A stretch of 11,234 nucleotides of DNA from JBOGFI01 sp050743365 (GTDB lineage: Bacteria > Actinomycetota > Acidimicrobiia > IMCC26256 > JACDBD01): assembly GCA_050743365.1 (NCBI GenBank), contig JBOGFI010000221.1, forward strand, positions 1-11,234. Direction: 5' to 3'. Every line of letters starts with the position of its first letter. Position 1 is the first letter of the stretch. Of this stretch, positions 6,455 to 11,234 are shown one piece after another. Below the pieces are notes generated by a model. It saw nothing but the letters and a program-made list of their open reading frames with translations. It searched no databases and was not told where the DNA came from. A program made the translations under genes and the position numbers.

Positions 6455-6658
6455 GCGAAGAACGCTGTAACGCGTGGCGCCCCTCGGCGGCCTACAGGTC
6501 GGTGGGGCGTCGTCCGATGACGGGAAGGGGCGGAAAGCCCCGCGGGGGAATCGACCCCCGATCGCATAGACTGGGCTGGAGCCGGCGTCCGGGGCCACCC
6601 CCCGCAGCGAATGTGGGGGCGCGGGGGTCCACCGTGCTTCACGAGAGGCGGTTGACAG
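6455..6658 (+). promoter_or_regulatory. Upstream region of clpC: TAGACT box and GC-rich hairpins
   Basis: This divergent intergenic stretch contains no gene that I can see. TAGACT (6567-6572) is a good actinobacterial -10 and would give a leader of about 80 bases; no matching -35 is present. Just upstream are two back-to-back hairpins: GGGGC-GGAAA-GCCCC (6527-6541) and CGGGGG-AATCGA-CCCCCG (6543-6560). In the predicted leader CCCCCGC (6599-6605) can pair with GCGGGGG (6621-6627), or part of it with GGGGG at 6615-6619. A modest ribosome binding site, GAGAGG (6643-6648), lies ten bases before the GTG at 6659. I find no clear CtsR-like or HspR (HAIR) repeat. Confidence 0.4.
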
Positions 6659-9148
<2,490 letters not shown>

Positions 9149-9161
9149 GCACGGACCGGTC

Positions 9162-9896
9162 CTGAGGCGCCGCCGCCTTCTGCTCGTCGCGGCGCTCGTC
9201 CTCCTTCTCGCACTGGTCGCGGGTTGCAAGGTCGACACGACCGTCTCGGTGACCGTGCGCGAGGACGGCAGCGGCGTCGTCGAGGTGCGCGTCGCCCTCG
9301 ACGCCGACGCCGTCCAGGAGGCCGAGGTGGGCGGGGGGAAGCTCGAGGACCGGGTGCGTCTCGATGATCTCCGGACCGCGGGCTGGGAGGTGTCACCGTG
9401 GCGGCGCCGCGAGGACGGCGGGGCACGCTTGCGGCTGTCGAAGGAGTTCGCCGAGGCGGCCGATCTCGCGGGCGTGGTCGCCGAGCTCAACGGGGCCGAA
9501 GGTCCGCTGCGCGACGTGGAGGTCTCGAAGGACGAGGGGCTGCTCTTCACCGAGTACCGGCTGCGGGGCGTGGCCGACCTGTCCGACCTCCGCACCGGTG
9601 TCACCACCGACGCCGAGCTGGTCGCCAACCTCACCGCCCAGCAGGTCGACCTCGCCGCCCTCGACCAGCGTCTGCTCGGGCAGGTGCAGGAGTCGTTCCG
9701 TCTGCGGGTCCGGCTGTCGTTGCCCGGCGACACGCGTGTGTTCACGCCCGAGCCGGGCGCGCGGGTGGAGCTGGCCGCGTCGTCGTCGCGGTGGGACCCG
9801 TCCCGCTCCGTCCTGGTCACGGCGGCCGCGGTGCTCGGCGGTCTTGCGCTCGTGGTCCTGGTCGTCGGAGAACGGCGGGGCCGCGCCAAGCGTTGA
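9162..9896 (+). CDS. LppM-like lipoprotein with C-terminal membrane anchor (CTG start)
   Basis: From a CTG at 9162 the product has 244 residues. It opens with M-R-R-R-R, a hydrophobic core and the lipobox V-A-G-C (19-22), with Cys22 as the lipidated residue. The mature part begins KVDTTVSVTVREDGSG, similar in style to mycobacterial LppM and DUF3153 proteins, and continues as an alpha/beta domain. A single transmembrane segment (about 216-235) is followed by a basic tail, ERRGRAKR. The domain would thus face outside, tethered at both ends. LppM is reported to affect mycobacterial envelope and phagosome interaction, but function here is unknown. No ATG, GTG or TTG occurs in this frame between the stop at 9051-9053 and the GTG at 9249. 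Starting at 9249 would remove the whole signal peptide. No clear Shine-Dalgarno is visible; coupling with clpC, 13 bases upstream, is possible. Confidence 0.75.
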   Translation: MRRRRLLLVAALVLLLALVAGCKVDTTVSVTVREDGSGVVEVRVALDADAVQEAEVGGGKLEDRVRLDDLRTAGWEVSPWRRREDGGARLRLSKEFAEAADLAGVVAELNGAEGPLRDVEVSKDEGLLFTEYRLRGVADLSDLRTGVTTDAELVANLTAQQVDLAALDQRLLGQVQESFRLRVRLSLPGDTRVFTPEPGARVELAASSSRWDPSRSVLVTAAAVLGGLALVVLVVGERRGRAKR

Positions 9897-9912
9897 TGTC
9901 GCACCCCCTCGG

Positions 9913-9928
9913 TAGGGTGCCGCTCATG
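9913..9928 (+). promoter_or_regulatory. TAGGGT box at the radA start (possible leaderless promoter)
   Basis: TAGGGT (9913-9918) lies in the 29-base gap after the lipoprotein stop and ends seven bases before the radA ATG at 9926. There is no Shine-Dalgarno sequence. TTGATG (9893-9898) could act as a -35 but its 14-base spacing is short. radA may therefore have its own leaderless transcript in addition to read-through from clpC. Confidence 0.4.
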
Positions 9929-11234
9929 GCGAGGACACGGACGGTCCACCGCTGCCGCGAGTGCGGCGCCGAGGAGCCCCGCTGGCTCGGGCGCTGCCCC
10001 GAGTGCGGCTCCTGGGGGAGCCTGGTCGAGGAGTCGGCCCGTACCGGAGTCGGGACCCGGCCGGGGGTGCCGCGACCTTCCGAGCGGCCCGTGCCGATCG
10101 CCGAGGTCGACCCGCTCGGCGCGACCAAGCGGCCCACCGGCGTCGCCGAGCTCGACCGCGTCCTGGGCGGGGGGCTGGTCGCCGGCTCCGTGACCCTGCT
10201 CGGCGGCGAGCCGGGCATGGGCAAGAGCACCCTGCTCCTCCAGGCGCTCGGCCGGCTCGCGGGGGTCGGCGCCCGTTGCCTGCTCGTCAGCGCGGAGGAG
10301 TCGCGTGAGCAGGTGCGCCTGCGGGCAGAGCGGCTCGGAACGCTGGAGCCCGGGCTCCTGATGGTGGCCGACACGTCGCTGCCCGACGTGCTCGCGCACG
10401 TGGAGGAGGCCGCCCCCGACGTCCTCGCGGTCGATTCGATCCAGTCCGTCCATGATCCCGAGCTTCCGGGCACGCCGGGGTCGGTCGCACAGGTGCGCGC
10501 CTGCGCGCACCGCCTCGTCCGCATGGCCAAGGAGCACGGCCTGTCGACGCTGCTCGTCGGGCACGTCACCAAGGAGGGCACGCTGGCGGGCCCCCGGGTC
10601 CTCGAGCACGTGGTCGACACGGTGCTGTCGTTCGACGGGCGCCGCCACCAGTCGCTGCGCATGCTGCACGCCCTCAAGCACCGCTTCGGGCCCACCCACG
10701 AGCTCGGGCTCTTCGAGATGGGCGATGCCGGGCTCCGGGGCGTGCCCGACGCCTCGGCCCTGTTCCTCGCCGACCGCCGGCCCGGCACGCCGGGATCGGT
10801 GGTCGCCCCGGTCCTGGACGGTGCCCGGCCGGTCCTCGTGGAGGTGCAGGCGTTGGTGGCCGCGAGCACCGCCGGCGCGCCCCGTCGCGCGGCCCAGGGC
10901 CTCGACAGCGGCCGCCTGCCGATGCTGCTGGCCGTGCTGGAGCGACGCGCCGGGGTCGCCCTGGGTGACGCCGACGTGTTCGCCAGTGTCGCCGGCGGCG
11001 TGCGCGTGACCGAAGCCGGAGCCGACCTCGCGGTTGCGCTCGCGGTGGCGAGTGCCCGCCTCGATCTGCCGGCGGCGCCGGGCACGGTGGCGCTGGGCGA
11101 GATCGGGCTCGCGGGAGAGCTCCGCCAGGTCCCTCAGGCGCGGCGCCGTCTGGCGGAGGCGGCGCGGCTCGGCTTCACGCGGGCGCTGGCGCCGGTGGCG
11201 ACGACGCCGGTCCCCGACGGCATCGCGGTGGTGC
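9926..11234 (+). CDS. radA: RadA (Sms), DNA recombination and repair ATPase (3' end cut off)
   Basis: 436 codons are visible of a protein usually about 450-460 long, so only the extreme C-terminus is missing. Order of parts: a zinc finger C-x2-C-x10-C-x2-C (Cys10, 13, 24, 27), then a RecA-like ATPase with Walker A GEPGMGKST (94-102) and Walker B VLAVD (166-170) followed by SIQS. The RadA-specific motif follows as K-H-R-F-G (251-255). The Lon-like domain from about 326 includes VAGGVRVTEAGADLAVALA and GEIGLAGELR; it is a DNA-binding, non-proteolytic version of the fold. RadA drives branch migration and helps process recombination intermediates. The second position of the motif is His, where most RadA proteins have Asn (KNRFG). 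The ATG gives the usual short leader before the zinc finger. In many bacteria disA follows; that gene is beyond the window. Confidence 0.95.
   Translation, partial: MARTRTVHRCRECGAEEPRWLGRCPECGSWGSLVEESARTGVGTRPGVPRPSERPVPIAEVDPLGATKRPTGVAELDRVLGGGLVAGSVTLLGGEPGMGKSTLLLQALGRLAGVGARCLLVSAEESREQVRLRAERLGTLEPGLLMVADTSLPDVLAHVEEAAPDVLAVDSIQSVHDPELPGTPGSVAQVRACAHRLVRMAKEHGLSTLLVGHVTKEGTLAGPRVLEHVVDTVLSFDGRRHQSLRMLHALKHRFGPTHELGLFEMGDAGLRGVPDASALFLADRRPGTPGSVVAPVLDGARPVLVEVQALVAASTAGAPRRAAQGLDSGRLPMLLAVLERRAGVALGDADVFASVAGGVRVTEAGADLAVALAVASARLDLPAAPGTVALGEIGLAGELRQVPQARRRLAEAARLGFTRALAPVATTPVPDGIAVV

Noticed and set aside
6652..6657. Perfect TTGACA -35 hexamer just before the clpC start
   Set aside because: The -10 position 16-18 bases downstream lies inside the clpC coding region and holds no TANNNT; the hexamer is also between the ribosome binding site and the start codon.
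6419..6658. tRNA or known riboswitch in the clpC upstream region
   Set aside because: I could find no cloverleaf or T-arm consensus (GTTCRA) and no riboswitch core that I recognise; only simple hairpins are visible.
9249..9896. GTG at 9249 as the true start of the lipoprotein gene
   Set aside because: It would discard an in-frame signal peptide and lipobox directly upstream, and no ribosome binding site favours it.

Overview
This window comes from the chromosome of a very GC-rich bacterium, most likely an actinobacterium. Signs of that are the strong G/C preference at third codon positions, GTG starts, start codons that appear leaderless behind a TANNNT box, a large ATP-binding LuxR-family (LAL) regulator, an actinobacterial-type ClpC with two perfect Clp-N repeats, and an LppM-like lipoprotein. 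An Acidimicrobiia-like lineage is a guess. I see no mobile element, CRISPR array, rRNA, tRNA or phage gene. The genes are mostly ordinary housekeeping and regulatory ones, and I do not claim a new system.

Left part, + strand (1-4481): the 3' end of a probable PlsC-like acyltransferase with a small hairpin after it; an alpha/beta-fold hydrolase with a complete Ser-Asp-His triad and a good ribosome binding site; a small NTF2-like (DUF4440/SnoaL-type) protein 18 bases further on; and a 928-residue LAL regulator. The last two lack a Shine-Dalgarno sequence but share the 9-mer CGTACGCTC just before their starts, which contains a TACGCT -10-like box. A 14-bp perfect hairpin encloses the LAL stop codon and probably ends transcription.

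Middle part, - strand (4535-6454): a long-chain trans-polyprenyl diphosphate synthase, probably making the menaquinone side chain, followed by a secreted protein of unknown function. The synthase has a convincing leaderless promoter (TTGGAG-N18-TAACGT-N6-GTG). The secreted protein is convergent with the LAL gene.

Right part, + strand (6455-11234): a divergent intergenic region with GC-rich hairpins and a TAGACT box, then clpC (AAA+ unfoldase of the ClpCP protease), an LppM-like lipoprotein and radA (recombination ATPase, cut by the window edge). The clpC-radA proximity recalls the Firmicutes ctsR-mcsA-mcsB-clpC-radA-disA operon, but here a lipoprotein gene lies between them and no ctsR or mcsAB precedes clpC. 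The most useful correction is that the lipoprotein reading frame has no ATG, GTG or TTG upstream of base 9249. A CTG at 9162 is needed to include the obvious signal peptide and lipobox.
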